Shown: in pieces, positions 1 through 11,355 of the stretch
Position numbering within the stretch: position 1 is the stretch's first letter
Layout: each line of letters begins with the position of its first letter
Assembly (NCBI GenBank): GCA_028718905.1
Contig: JAQUKV010000002.1
Location: forward strand, 62,001-126,000
DNA from: Candidatus Peribacteraceae bacterium
GTDB taxonomy: Bacteria; Patescibacteriota; Gracilibacteria; Peribacterales; Peribacteraceae
Reading direction: 5' to 3'
Length of the DNA stretch: 64,000 bases
Program-made: the position numbers and the translations under genes
Notes under the pieces: generated by a model
What the model was told of the DNA's origin: nothing
Seen by the model: the letters and a program-made list of their open reading frames with translations, nothing else
Databases searched by the model: none

Positions 1-16
1 TATAACAATATTCCCG

Positions 17-78
17 GCCTCACCCCCTACCCCCCTCTCCAACCCTGCAACGATTCCTTCATGGAGAGGGGGCACACG
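17..78. repeat. Half copy of the GCCTCACCCC repeat family
   Basis: A GC-rich stretch starts with GCCTCACCCCCTACC, continues through CTCTCC and ATTCCTTCATGGAG and ends with AGAGGGGGCACAC. The two arms are complementary, so it can fold. The same arms recur near 773-963, 42354-42510 and 57121-57280, where two of them face each other. Positions 1-309 hold no convincing gene. Confidence 0.75.
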
Positions 79-218
79 CATGCTGTTTTGGAGCCCTATT
101 CAAATAATTGAGACACAAAAATTACAAATACATAAACCCGGCGCATAGCATCCACAGAAACAATCGGAAATGTGGCCAACAGAACGCTGAGGTTTACTGT
201 CAGGAAGATAAGGGAGGT

Positions 219-262
219 GTCGGAGGGGGTAGGGAACCGGACAAGGTTCCCTCCTCCTCTGA
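219..262. repeat. Imperfect inverted repeat
   Basis: GGGAACC at about 232-238 pairs with GGTTCCC at 245-251 around a six-base loop, and the flanks (GTCGGAGG and CCTCTGAC) extend the pairing with a few mismatches. A run of seven A follows on the plus strand, so it is not a standard terminator in either direction. It lies downstream of the small minus-strand gene at 310-546. Confidence 0.5.
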
Positions 263-309
263 CAAAAAAATTGCCTCAAACATCCTTCAACGAGAAAACG
301 GCCCCTGTA

Positions 310-546
310 TTACTCCCCTCGCTTGCGACATACCTGACTGATCAACTTCCCCATCTTCTCCATCGGATCCTCGGGCAATTCGCGCTCCACCGCCTCATCG
401 ATCCACAGGCTCATGGCCTCCACTTCCTGATCATTACTTAACCCCCCCGGCACCTGTGCGACGAGGTCACGGCGGTCCGCGATCAGCCGCACGATCTGCT
501 GATCGATTTTTTCGAGTGTCGCCAGAATGTCATCGGTCATCATCAT
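310..546 (-). CDS. Chorismate mutase-like small helical protein (AroQ class)
   Basis: This 78-residue protein begins with three consecutive Met codons, and any of the three could be the start. Residues 7-32 (ILATLEKIDQQIVRLIADRR, then DLVAQV) match the first helix of AroQ-type chorismate mutases, in which a pattern of ID..I..L...R..LV carries active-site Arg and Lys residues. The rest is predicted helical and ends KRGE. The length is close to a minimal single-domain AroQ (about 85-95 residues) but slightly short, and I cannot identify the full set of catalytic residues. It stands alone, divergent from ligA, with repeat elements upstream. It could be a true chorismate mutase or a non-catalytic relative. 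Confidence 0.6.
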   Translation of the reverse strand: MMMTDDILATLEKIDQQIVRLIADRRDLVAQVPGGLSNDQEVEAMSLWIDEAVERELPEDPMEKMGKLISQVCRKRGE

Positions 547-770
547 ACAAGTGAGGGAAACAATGAATGGGCTATCATCGGGGAGCATCCCGCTCCTGTG
601 CACGCCTCCGCTGCTTCTCTCTCTTTGAGAGAGGACGGGCGAGGGGTGACAGACAAGAGAACAATGCCTGCCTGATGAGGTATCGGCGGCATCTTTACTC
701 TTCACACGGAGATTGCAATTGACAGTTCTTTGATTTCTCTTGTACGTGTATGTTGTTGATGTTTGTAGTC

Positions 771-963
771 CTGCCTCACCCCCTATCTCCCTCTCCGATC
801 CCACCCCAACGCCAACCCGCCTTCGCTGAAGCTGCGGACGGGCAGGCCGGAGAGGGGGCACACTTTGTCATCCTTAGAAGGTCTGAAAGCACGAAAGGTG
901 CACCCCCTCTCCCTGTGGGAATCGTTGCAAGTTGGGAGAGGGGGGTTCGGGGGGGTGAGGCAG
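771..963. repeat. Composite inverted repeat element, copy A
   Basis: CTGCCTCACCCC at 771-782 is matched by GGGGTGAGGCAG at 952-963, giving perfect 12-nt terminal inverted repeats around about 190 nt. Each half contains its own CCCTCTCC/GGAGAGGG arms. The left half also carries a nested insert (about 812-850) reading CCCGCCTTCGCTGAAGCTGC followed by a GGGCAGG end. The element fills most of the gap between the 310-546 gene and ligA and has no coding potential. Confidence 0.75.
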
Positions 964-978
964 AAATCTCTCTGCTAA

Positions 979-3281
<2,303 letters not shown>

Positions 3282-3320
3282 ACTTGACAATTCGTCCGTC
3301 CGGTAGGAAGCTGTACCCCC

Positions 3321-5882
3321 ATGGCTTCGACCGATCACCATGTAGAAGGATCTGCGCACCCCAGCCACGGAAACGGCAATGGTTTTGACGCGTATACGGA
3401 ATGGCTGGGATTTGCGCCCGGGCAGCATCCCAGAAACTACTACGAACTGCTGCGTATTCAGTCTGACGCCGATGAGCGGACCATCGGACACGTCATCACG
3501 GAGCTCCGTACGAAGGTTGAGGGTTATCTTGAAGGGTCGCACGCCGGCACCGCCCGGAAACTCCTCGGCATACTGCGCCAAGCCGGCGAGCAATTACTCG
3601 ATGAGGACAAACGGGCGGTTTATGACAAAAAACATCTCCCCAAATCTGCTACCGAACCAGATGTTGGCCGAGCAGCTGCATCCCTACATGAAAGCGTCGC
3701 CAATGTCATACCGGGGACGGTTTTGAAAGGGAAAAAATCGCCGGAAGGCCCCCTCACACGCATCGGGAAAGTCGTGAAGAAGAAACCGTGGATCGTTGCT
3801 GCCTCCGCCGGAGTGGTGGCCGGAGCGGCGGCGCTCTTCGCATGGAACAGACAAGGAAATACTCCCCAGGCAGAGCAACCCGCGACCCCGGCGGAACGCA
3901 ATCTCCCCCCAGGCTCGCCCGAGCTCGCGCAGAATGCAGCCCCCCCAACGCAGCAGGAGAAAAACATCCCAGTCGCCCCGGACATTCCTGCCCAGCCGAC
4001 CGAGACGACTTCGCCTCCGGCCAAACCGGAAACACCCGCCACTCCTCCGCCGGCCAATCCGGAGATACAAGAACCCGCACCCAAGCCCGCACCCCCGGCC
4101 GAAGTTTCGCCTCCGAACACGTTCCCCATCGCACAACCTGCGCCTGCCGAAGCGGCAAGGCCCTCTCGCTCCCCGGTTCCGACAGCGGAAGATCTGGCGC
4201 AGTATCGCGACCTGCTGAGTAACCCCGAATTGATGGAGGCCTCCGTGGAAGAACTCCTCGCGCAAGCTCAGCGATCACAGGACCGTACGAAGCAGTGGAC
4301 CCTCCTCAAGATCGCTCTCCGCAAGGCGCGCTCCGAACGGAACCTGGTCCAGGTGACGACCGTTCTCTCTGAAATGCAACGGCACTTCGATTACGATGAA
4401 ACCGCGTTCGAAGAGAGCGTCGCCGCAGTACGCGAGGCCGCGCAGCAGAAAGGTGGCAACGTGGAGCAGGTGATGATTCATGCTTCGGGTGTGATCCGCA
4501 GCATGTGTGTGCGCGGTAACTTCGTCGAAGCCAAACGGTTCATCGCTTGGCTCAAAGATCGCCCTTCGGCGAACAAGCCGGAATGTAATGACCTCTCGCG
4601 CACAGTGAGTCAGCTCCAGAAGGCCTACGAGGAGCAGAACATCGCCGCGCAGGAGGAAACGCTAGTGAGGGACCCGCAGAATGCAGAAGCGAACCGGGCT
4701 GTCGGTCTGTACTACTGCTTCGACCAGGGAGATTGGTCCTACGCGCCCGCTCTCCGTGCATCGGGAAATTCCACACTCCAAAACCTGGCCGATCGAGTGG
4801 GACGCCGCTCCGAGCTGCCCGCCGCAGACTTGTATCAGCTCGCGCAGGATCTCCTCGCTCAGCGCACGCCCCCCGGAGCCGGAGCGGTGGCCATGGCTGT
4901 GCAGTGTTTGGAACTCGCCGAACCGAAGTCCGGTGATTTCATTCTCACGGCACGCATCAAGCGCATGCGCGGAGACCTGGGTCAGAGCCACGCCTCCACC
5001 CTGCCGTTCTTCCGCGGCGAGCAGTTGCGTTCCCCGGTGGCCGCGCCGCAGCCGCAGGAAGTGCGCCTCGATGTGCCGGGCACGCTCCCTGCGGGAACCG
5101 TCAACCTCATGGGAAATGACACGGATGCTCTCCTCAAACGAGGCACCGTGGTCCGGGATCGCTGGCAAGTGGCAAAGGAAGGGCAGACGGAATTCCTGCA
5201 AGGCACTTCCGGTTACCACTCATGGGTCGCCAGCATCTCGCTGCCGCTCTCCGACGAAAGTAAACAGGTTGTCGCGGGGGGCCAGTACACCTGCCGTTAT
5301 GTTTTCACGCGGACAGGGGAGGGACGCAAAGAAGGAGCCATCCAGGGCGCCACCACCTTCGTGGTCCCGTTACCCAACGGGCAGAGCATCAGCATCTGCT
5401 GGGATGCCAATATGGAGAAGAACGCTCCGGGAGAGTATCGATCATATATCGATGCAGTAGGGTTACCTCCTCCGCAACGCGGCGCGACGGTCCCCTCCGT
5501 TGATCACGCCCGTCCGGTCGTGACCGAGAATGGACTGGAAAACGTCTGTGACGTGACCGTGCGCACGGTTCCCGGCGGGTTCCTCATTGAAACCATGATT
5601 GGAGGACGCAACGACGTGAAGCCGCTCGGGAGACTGACGGCTGCCGTTCCACCGACGGTACGGAGTGCCCCTTACCTCCTCGGAGAAGGAAACAAGCGCA
5701 TGCCGGCCGCACTCGGTGCCCCTTGGGGCATGGGCGTGGGCGGAGGCACGGTCCGCATGAAAGGAGCACAGATCATCCCTCTGCGAGGTAACGTGGGTCA
5801 GCCGCTGGGACAAGTGATATCGGATCCCCATGAGCGGAGGAACCTGCCGTATATCAGTGGACGGCAACGTTCTCCCCGGTAA
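3321..5882 (+). CDS. Large membrane protein with degenerate J-like domain
   Basis: The product has 853 residues. Residues about 30-105 resemble a J domain (NYYELLRIQSDADERTI at the start, DEDKRAVYDKK at the end), but the HPD motif needed to stimulate Hsp70 is absent. One membrane segment (WIVAASAGVVAGAAALFAW) is near residues 155-175. A long Pro/Ala/Thr-rich linker of about 110 residues follows, then a helical repeat-like region and a C-terminal region probably made of beta structure. This order suggests a cytoplasmic J-like head and an extracytoplasmic body. I do not recognise the C-terminal two thirds. TTGACA at 3284-3289 lies at a -35 distance from a weak -10, with the start ATG close to the expected transcription start. 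Confidence 0.75.
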   Translation: MASTDHHVEGSAHPSHGNGNGFDAYTEWLGFAPGQHPRNYYELLRIQSDADERTIGHVITELRTKVEGYLEGSHAGTARKLLGILRQAGEQLLDEDKRAVYDKKHLPKSATEPDVGRAAASLHESVANVIPGTVLKGKKSPEGPLTRIGKVVKKKPWIVAASAGVVAGAAALFAWNRQGNTPQAEQPATPAERNLPPGSPELAQNAAPPTQQEKNIPVAPDIPAQPTETTSPPAKPETPATPPPANPEIQEPAPKPAPPAEVSPPNTFPIAQPAPAEAARPSRSPVPTAEDLAQYRDLLSNPELMEASVEELLAQAQRSQDRTKQWTLLKIALRKARSERNLVQVTTVLSEMQRHFDYDETAFEESVAAVREAAQQKGGNVEQVMIHASGVIRSMCVRGNFVEAKRFIAWLKDRPSANKPECNDLSRTVSQLQKAYEEQNIAAQEETLVRDPQNAEANRAVGLYYCFDQGDWSYAPALRASGNSTLQNLADRVGRRSELPAADLYQLAQDLLAQRTPPGAGAVAMAVQCLELAEPKSGDFILTARIKRMRGDLGQSHASTLPFFRGEQLRSPVAAPQPQEVRLDVPGTLPAGTVNLMGNDTDALLKRGTVVRDRWQVAKEGQTEFLQGTSGYHSWVASISLPLSDESKQVVAGGQYTCRYVFTRTGEGRKEGAIQGATTFVVPLPNGQSISICWDANMEKNAPGEYRSYIDAVGLPPPQRGATVPSVDHARPVVTENGLENVCDVTVRTVPGGFLIETMIGGRNDVKPLGRLTAAVPPTVRSAPYLLGEGNKRMPAALGAPWGMGVGGGTVRMKGAQIIPLRGNVGQPLGQVISDPHERRNLPYISGRQRSPR

Positions 5883-5890
5883 AAGGGAAA

Positions 5891-6643
5891 TCAGGAGTGT
5901 TCGGTGGACAGGAAGATGGATGGGTGTGCGATGCCCCAGCGATACAGACAGTACTGCAAGCTCGTCCTTAGGACGCCCAGCCCGTAGATGATACTGCCGA
6001 AGAACGGGACGGACGTGGACTCGTTAGTATACACGGTGGGAGTACTCACCTCCGCGATGCGGAATCCGAATGCCACTGCCTGGGCGATGATCTGATTGTC
6101 GAAGATGTAGTCGTCGCTGTTGCGTACGAACGGCACGCGGAGCAGGAACTCCTGCGAGAAGGCGCGGTACCCCGTATGGTACTCCGACAGATGCAGACCC
6201 AGACACAGATTCTCGAAATGCGTGAGGAACCGGTTCGAGAGGAACTTGTACAGGGGCATGCCGCGGTTCATTGCCCCGCCTCCGAGAATACGCGAACCAA
6301 GACCAAGATCGCATTGGCCTGATGTCACCAGCCGGGCGACATCGACCAGCTTCTCGGGCGGATATTGGCCATCGGGATGGAGCATCACCACGACATCCGC
6401 GCCAAGCTGCAGCGCCTCGCGGTAGCAGGTCTTCTGACTGCCCCCGTATCCCCGGTCGCGATCATGCCGGACGACGTGCAGATGGAGCCGCTCGGCGATC
6501 TCGCACGTCCGGTCGCGGCTGCGGTTATCCACGAGGATGATTTCATCCGCCACATCCGGTGGCATGGAATGGACGGTCCGTTCGAGGGTTTTTTCCACAT
6601 TGCGCGCCGGCATCACCACGACGATCTTCTTGCCATCGAGCAT
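5891..6643 (-). CDS. GT2 family glycosyltransferase (DPM/DPG synthase-like)
   Basis: This 250-residue GT-A enzyme begins MLDGKKIVVVMPARNVEKTL and carries the nucleotide-sugar motifs IILVDNRSRDRT and VVMLHPDGQYPPE. Its DPD-type metal site is replaced by HPDGQ, as is common in polyprenyl-phosphate sugar synthases. Enzymes of this group transfer a sugar from UDP or GDP to a polyprenyl phosphate at the membrane or to growing glycans; donor and acceptor cannot be read from sequence. The start at 6643 was chosen because homology begins there, although the frame stays open upstream into the divergent promoter. It is divergent from the dideoxyhexose operon and convergent with the 3321 gene. Confidence 0.85.
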   Translation of the reverse strand: MLDGKKIVVVMPARNVEKTLERTVHSMPPDVADEIILVDNRSRDRTCEIAERLHLHVVRHDRDRGYGGSQKTCYREALQLGADVVVMLHPDGQYPPEKLVDVARLVTSGQCDLGLGSRILGGGAMNRGMPLYKFLSNRFLTHFENLCLGLHLSEYHTGYRAFSQEFLLRVPFVRNSDDYIFDNQIIAQAVAFGFRIAEVSTPTVYTNESTSVPFFGSIIYGLGVLRTSLQYCLYRWGIAHPSIFLSTEHS

Positions 6644-6723
6644 GTGCCGATTATGCGTGAAGAGAAGCGAAGCGCCAATGTCAGATCTCGCCGATGGGTG
6701 GTTCCCGCCCCTCAGAACACTGC

Positions 6724-6752
6724 TGGGCAATATACGGAAAATACTGTATAAT
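6724..6752 (+). promoter_or_regulatory. Promoter of the dideoxyhexose operon
   Basis: A perfect TATAAT is at 6747-6752. A moderate -35 hexamer (TGGGCA, 6724-6729) lies 17 nt upstream. The first gene starts at 6784, leaving a leader of about 25 nt without a Shine-Dalgarno site. Confidence 0.6.
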
Positions 6753-6783
6753 ACTAAAGAATCCATATTCATACCCTCCCCTC

Positions 6784-7605
6784 ATGAAAGTTGTGATCCT
6801 CTGCGGCGGAAAAGGCACGCGTCTGCGCGAGGAGACGGAGTATCGCCCGAAACCCCTCGTGCCCGTCGGAGGCAAGCCTGTACTTTGGCACATCATGAAG
6901 CTCTTCGCACACTACGGGCAGAAAGACTTCCTCTGCTGCCTCGGATACAGGGGTGAGATGATCCGCGACTACTTCTTGAACTACGAGGCGATGAACAATG
7001 ATTTCACGATCTCCCTCGGGAAGCAGAATCAAATCACCTACCACGGCAAGCCGCATGAGCACGATTTCCGCGTCACACTCGTGGACACGGGGGACGAGAA
7101 CATGACAGGATCGCGCATCAAGCAGACGCAGAAGTACATCGATGACGATCTCTTCATCGTGACGTACGGCGACGGCCTCGCCGACGTGAATATCCGCCGC
7201 CTCATCGCCTTCCACAAGGCACACGGCAAGCTGGCCACGGTCACGACCGTGAATCCCGCTTCGCGCTTCGCGCTCCTGCAATTCGACCAGTCCGGCCACG
7301 TCTCGAAGTACAAGGAAAAACCCAAGATGCACAACTGGATCAGTGTGGGGTTCTTCGTCTTCGACCGGCGCGTGTTCAACTATCTCAAGACCGATCCAAA
7401 GTGCATCCTCGAACACGAACCGCTGGAGAAACTGACAAAGGACGGGCAACTGATGGCGTACAAGCACGAAGGATTCTTCTACTCGATGGATACCTACCGC
7501 GACTACGTGCTCCTGAATAACCTCTGGCAGAAGAAGAAGGCACCCTGGGCGGTCTGGGAGCAGAAGCATCGCACTTCCCGCGGCAACCCCCATGTCTCGC
7601 TCTAA
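6784..7605 (+). CDS. rfbF: Glucose-1-phosphate cytidylyltransferase
   Basis: RfbF makes CDP-glucose from CTP and glucose-1-phosphate, the first committed step to CDP-linked 3,6-dideoxyhexoses. The 273-residue protein starts [18 protein letters not shown], the nucleotidyltransferase signature, followed by [19 protein letters not shown]. The family-typical [10 protein letters not shown] and the substrate-loop region [17 protein letters not shown] are present. It is the first gene of a tight operon and overlaps the next gene by 14 nt. Length and motif spacing match the RfbF/DdhA group rather than RmlA. Confidence 0.93.
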   Translation: MKVVILCGGKGTRLREETEYRPKPLVPVGGKPVLWHIMKLFAHYGQKDFLCCLGYRGEMIRDYFLNYEAMNNDFTISLGKQNQITYHGKPHEHDFRVTLVDTGDENMTGSRIKQTQKYIDDDLFIVTYGDGLADVNIRRLIAFHKAHGKLATVTTVNPASRFALLQFDQSGHVSKYKEKPKMHNWISVGFFVFDRRVFNYLKTDPKCILEHEPLEKLTKDGQLMAYKHEGFFYSMDTYRDYVLLNNLWQKKKAPWAVWEQKHRTSRGNPHVSL

Positions 7606-8587
7606 GTCCCCCTCCTTCTGGCGCGATCGGCCCGTGCTGGTGACCGGCGCGACCGGGCTCGTGGGGTCGTGGCTGGTGAAACGGCTCCTCGACGCCGGGG
7701 CGCAGGTCGTATGTCTGGTGCGTGACTGGGTGCCGGGCTCAGACCTGGTGACCTCTCACGCGATCGACCGGACGACGGTGGTGCGCGGGGAACTCGAGGA
7801 TCTGGCATTCCTGGAACGCGTGCTCGGCGAGTACGAGATCGACACCGTCATGCACCTCGCCGCGCAGACCATCGTGCCCATCGCGAACGCAAACCCCCTC
7901 TCCACGTTCGAATCGAATGTCCGCGGAACGTGGCTGCTCATGGAGGCGTGCCGCAGGAGCCCGCGCGTGAAGCAGATCGTCGTTGCCTCGTCGGACAAAG
8001 CGTACGGCGACCAGAAGAAGCTGCCGTACAACGAATCGACGCCCCTGCAGGGCCGCAACCCCTACGATGCGAGCAAGTCGTGCGCCGATCTCATCGCCCA
8101 GAGCTATGCCGCCACCTACAAGCTCCCCGTGGTCATCACGCGCTGCGGCAATTTCTTCGGCGGCGGAGATGTAAACTGGAATCGGCTCGTGCCGGGAGTC
8201 GTCCGCTCCCTCTTGCGCAACGAGAGACCGGTCATCCGATCTGACGGTACATGCATACGGGACTACTTGTATGTGGAGGACGGGGCGGCTGGATACCTGC
8301 TGGCAGCGGAGAGACTTGCCCAAAAGCCGGCGTTGAAAGGAAATGCCTTCAATCTCTCTTACGGCGAACCCCTGACGGTACTCGAAATGATCAGCCGCAT
8401 CACAACAGTAATGAAATCCCCTCTCAAGCCCATTGTACGCAATGAGGCGGACCATGAGATCCAGGCACAGTACCTTGATGCCGGCAAGGCTCGGAAGATC
8501 CTCGGGTGGACGCCGCAGTTTGACCTTGAGCAGGGACTCAAAAAGACGATAGCATGGTACCGTGCCTTCTTCGCCCAAGAACGATAA
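7592..8587 (+). CDS. rfbG: CDP-glucose 4,6-dehydratase
   Basis: The enzyme converts CDP-glucose to CDP-4-keto-6-deoxyglucose with bound NAD. The 331-residue short-chain dehydrogenase/reductase has the Rossmann motif [11 protein letters not shown] near residue 18, the Ser of [11 protein letters not shown] and the YxxxK catalytic pair in [11 protein letters not shown]. The N-terminal [14 protein letters not shown] and the YGDQ tetrad are typical of the CDP-glucose branch of the family rather than dTDP-glucose dehydratases. It sits between the cytidylyltransferase and the 3-dehydratase genes and overlaps both. Confidence 0.92.
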   Translation: MSRSKSPSFWRDRPVLVTGATGLVGSWLVKRLLDAGAQVVCLVRDWVPGSDLVTSHAIDRTTVVRGELEDLAFLERVLGEYEIDTVMHLAAQTIVPIANANPLSTFESNVRGTWLLMEACRRSPRVKQIVVASSDKAYGDQKKLPYNESTPLQGRNPYDASKSCADLIAQSYAATYKLPVVITRCGNFFGGGDVNWNRLVPGVVRSLLRNERPVIRSDGTCIRDYLYVEDGAAGYLLAAERLAQKPALKGNAFNLSYGEPLTVLEMISRITTVMKSPLKPIVRNEADHEIQAQYLDAGKARKILGWTPQFDLEQGLKKTIAWYRAFFAQER

Positions 8588-9893
8588 AGCCAATCTTCGC
8601 GCCGAGATTCTCGAGCTCGTTTCGCAGTATCACGACGCGGCATTTCTGGAACGCGCATTCGTTCCAGGAAAAACCTACCTCCCTCCCTCTGGAAAAGTCT
8701 GCGACGCAAAAGAGATGCAAAACATCGTGGAGAGCGCCCTCGACTGCTGGCTGACCACGGGGCGGTTCGCCGATGAGTTCGAAAAGAAATTCGCCCAGTG
8801 GATTGGCGTGAAGCACTGTTCTTTGGTGAACTCGGGGTCGTCGGCAAATCTGGTGGCGCTGACTGCCCTCACGTCGCATCTGCTCGGTGACAAGCGCCTG
8901 AAGCCCGGCGACGAAGTGATCACCGTGGCCACGGGGTTCCCCACCACGGTCAATCCCATCCTCCAGAATCAGCTCGTTCCGGTGTTCATCGATGTCTCCC
9001 TCCCCACGTACAACGCAGACATGACGCAGCTGAAGAAAGCTCTCTCGCCAAAGACGCGCGCCATCATGATGGCACACACACTCGGCAACCCGTTCGATGT
9101 GGCAGCAGTGATGGCATTCGCACGCGCACATGATCTGTGGGTGATGGAGGACAACTGCGACGCCCTGGGCAGCCTTTATGACGGCAAGAAAACGGGGACG
9201 TTCGGGCACATCTCGACCATGAGTTTCTACCCGGCACACCACATGACCATGGGTGAGGGAGGAGCCGTGCTCACCAACGATGACCTGCTGAACCGGATCA
9301 TCAACTCTTTCCGCGACTGGGGACGCGACTGCTGGTGCAAAACGGGGGCCTGCAACACCTGCGGCAAGCGCTTTGGCTGGAAGCTGGGGGATCTTCCGGA
9401 GGGCTACGATCACAAGTACATCTACTCACACGTGGGCTACAGCATGAAGGTGACGGACATGCAGGCGGCCGTCGGCCTCGCACAGCTGAAGAAGCTGGAT
9501 GGATTCGTCGCGCGGCGACGCGCAAACTTCGTCTTCCTCTCAAGGGCACTCGCACCACTGAAGAAGTACTTTGTCCTGCCCGAGGCGACGCCCGACAGTG
9601 ACCCAAGCTGGTTCGGATTCCCGCTCACTGTACGGGAGGAGAGCGGACTCAAACGGACCGAGCTCGTGCAGGAACTCGAGCGTCGCGGCGTTGGGACGCG
9701 CCAGCTCTTCGCCGGCAACATCACCCGCCAGCCCGCCTACCAGGGCCTGCGCTACCGCACCGTCGGCAAGCTCCCGGGTGCAGATCGCGTGATGAACGAT
9801 ACGTTCTGGGTGGGGCTCTACCCGGGCCTCACCGAAGCGATGCTCACCTACACAGCCAAGACGCTCGCCGATCTCTGTGTCTCCTTCAAATAA
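8562..9893 (+). CDS. rfbH: CDP-6-deoxy-4-hexulose 3-dehydrase (E1)
   Basis: This PMP and [2Fe-2S] dependent enzyme removes the C3 hydroxyl of CDP-4-keto-6-deoxyglucose, the hallmark reaction of 3,6-dideoxysugar synthesis. In the 443-residue aminotransferase-like fold, the PLP-binding Lys is replaced by His (about residue 226, in [14 protein letters not shown]), which is diagnostic for E1. A Cys cluster in [20 protein letters not shown] provides the iron-sulfur ligands. The GTG at 8562 is inside the preceding gene (26-nt overlap) and places the N-terminus where homologues begin. The usual partner reductase E3 is not encoded in this window. Confidence 0.95.
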   Translation: MPSSPKNDKANLRAEILELVSQYHDAAFLERAFVPGKTYLPPSGKVCDAKEMQNIVESALDCWLTTGRFADEFEKKFAQWIGVKHCSLVNSGSSANLVALTALTSHLLGDKRLKPGDEVITVATGFPTTVNPILQNQLVPVFIDVSLPTYNADMTQLKKALSPKTRAIMMAHTLGNPFDVAAVMAFARAHDLWVMEDNCDALGSLYDGKKTGTFGHISTMSFYPAHHMTMGEGGAVLTNDDLLNRIINSFRDWGRDCWCKTGACNTCGKRFGWKLGDLPEGYDHKYIYSHVGYSMKVTDMQAAVGLAQLKKLDGFVARRRANFVFLSRALAPLKKYFVLPEATPDSDPSWFGFPLTVREESGLKRTELVQELERRGVGTRQLFAGNITRQPAYQGLRYRTVGKLPGADRVMNDTFWVGLYPGLTEAMLTYTAKTLADLCVSFK

Positions 9894-9894
9894 T

Positions 9895-10443
9895 ATGGAT
9901 ATCCGCCCCTGCCCACTCCCCGGCTGCTTCGAAATCCTCACGCCCGCATCGCAAGACAGCCGTGGAACCTTCTGCAAAACATTTCTGAGGCAGCGATGGG
10001 AGGAGCAGGGATTGCACACGGATTTCCCCGAGGAATTCTATTCGGTATCACAGAAGAACGTCATCCGCGGACTGCACGTGCAAACGCCGCCGGGCGCGAC
10101 GGTCAAGACCGTGTACTGCCCGCACGGCCAGGTCTTCGACGTGCTCGTGGATCTGCGCAAGGGCTCCCCGACGTGCGGCCAGTTCCACGCGTTTATCTTG
10201 AGCCCCGAATCGGCGAATGAGCTCTACATTCCCGAGGGTATCGCCCACGGATTCTGTGCACTGAGCGATACGGCCGTCCTCGTCTATCGTTCTTCAGGGG
10301 AACATGATCCGCACGATGACACGGGCATCCGTTTCGACTCGGTCGCCATCCCCTGGCCGGCCAAGAACCCGATCGTTTCAGAGCGGGATCGCGCACTCCC
10401 GTCCTTTGCCGACTTCCGTTCTCCTTTCACCTTCAAGGCATGA
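9895..10443 (+). CDS. RmlC-like nucleotide-sugar epimerase
   Basis: The 182-residue cupin resembles dTDP-4-dehydrorhamnose 3,5-epimerase: RGLHVQTPPGATVKTVYC carries the catalytic His of the RGLH motif, and LYIPEGIAHGFCAL is the second family motif. In this operon the likely substrate is CDP-3,6-dideoxy-4-hexulose, epimerised at C5 as AscE does in CDP-ascarylose synthesis; that assignment is inferred from context. The ATG at 9895 follows the rfbH stop by one base; a GTG at 9877 would add six residues. Its stop overlaps the next start (ATGA). Confidence 0.85.
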   Translation: MDIRPCPLPGCFEILTPASQDSRGTFCKTFLRQRWEEQGLHTDFPEEFYSVSQKNVIRGLHVQTPPGATVKTVYCPHGQVFDVLVDLRKGSPTCGQFHAFILSPESANELYIPEGIAHGFCALSDTAVLVYRSSGEHDPHDDTGIRFDSVAIPWPAKNPIVSERDRALPSFADFRSPFTFKA

Positions 10444-11321
10444 AAGCGCTCGTGATCGGCGCCTCCGGCCTGGTGGGCACACACCTCATGCAGGCCGGAC
10501 GTCAACGGGGCTGGCAGATGACCGGAACCTTCGTCGGCTCGCCTCGGGCAGATCTGATCCTTCTGGATATGGGAGACGCGACGGCGATACAGAAAGTAGT
10601 GGGCTCCGAGCGGCCCGATGTCCTATTCCTTGCGGCGTTTAATCCAAATGTCGATGAGTGTGAACGTAAACCGCAGGAAACACGCAAAACCAATGTGGAA
10701 GGGAATACGAACGTCATTGCCGCCGCGAACACCGCGGACATTCCCGTTATCTACTACTCATCGGATTACGTATTCGACGGATTGAACGGCCCGTACCGCG
10801 AAACGGACATGCCGAATCCTTTGAATGAGTACGGGCGGCAGAAGCTTGCTGTGGAGCAACTGCTTGCGAAAGAGTCCCCCAGAAGCGTCGTTATCCGAAC
10901 GACCGTGGTGTACGGGCAGGAGGAACTCGGCAAGAACTTCCTCTATCAGGTTCTCCGCGCGCTGCGAGAAGGAACAGATCTCTCTGTCCCGACGGATCAG
11001 ATCAGCACCCCCACCTTCGCGCCGGATTTGGCGGAGGCCAGTCTCGATCTCGCCGAGAAAAAGGTAACAGGCATCTTCCATGTCGCCGGCCCGGACATCC
11101 TGAGCCGATTCGCTTTTGCCGAAGCCATTGCCGACGCGTTCGGCCTCCCGAAGAATCACCTAAAACCTATCACGACAGCAGCCCTCATGCAGGCGGCAAA
11201 ACGTCCGCTCAAGGCGGGACTCGTGTGCGAAAAAATCCGGCAGACTCTCTCCGCATGGAAGAGACACTCCATCGCCGACAATCTGCACACCCTCCGGAAT
11301 TCGCGGGGGTGTTGGCACTAA
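10440..11321 (+). CDS. RmlD-like nucleotide-sugar 4-ketoreductase
   Basis: This 293-residue SDR has the Rossmann motif GASGLVGTHL at residue 7, the family motif YYSSDYVFDGLNGPYRE, and the NEYGRQKLAVE catalytic Tyr/Lys pair. It resembles dTDP-4-dehydrorhamnose reductase (RmlD). As the last gene of the CDP-sugar operon it probably reduces the C4 keto group to give the final CDP-3,6-dideoxyhexose, in the role of AscF. It is coupled to the epimerase gene by an ATGA overlap. The C-terminal 25 residues are Arg/His-rich and may lie outside the conserved fold. Confidence 0.87.
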   Translation: MKALVIGASGLVGTHLMQAGRQRGWQMTGTFVGSPRADLILLDMGDATAIQKVVGSERPDVLFLAAFNPNVDECERKPQETRKTNVEGNTNVIAAANTADIPVIYYSSDYVFDGLNGPYRETDMPNPLNEYGRQKLAVEQLLAKESPRSVVIRTTVVYGQEELGKNFLYQVLRALREGTDLSVPTDQISTPTFAPDLAEASLDLAEKKVTGIFHVAGPDILSRFAFAEAIADAFGLPKNHLKPITTAALMQAAKRPLKAGLVCEKIRQTLSAWKRHSIADNLHTLRNSRGCWH

Positions 11322-11341
11322 AGAGAAAAATATGTTATAAT
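11312..11341 (+). promoter_or_regulatory. Extended -10 promoter for the GT2 gene at 11356
   Basis: TTGGCA (11312-11317), an 18-nt spacer and TATGTTATAAT with an extended TGT-TATAAT -10 (TATAAT at 11336-11341). It overlaps the end of the preceding operon. The string ATATGTTATAATT is repeated exactly before another GT2 gene at 26131. Confidence 0.7.
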
Positions 11342-11355
11342 TACCATACAAATCA

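Noticed and set aside
719..724. Perfect TTGACA upstream of ligA.
   Set aside because: No acceptable -10 lies 16-18 nt downstream, a composite repeat separates it from ligA, and ligA has its own -10-like motif at 975-980.
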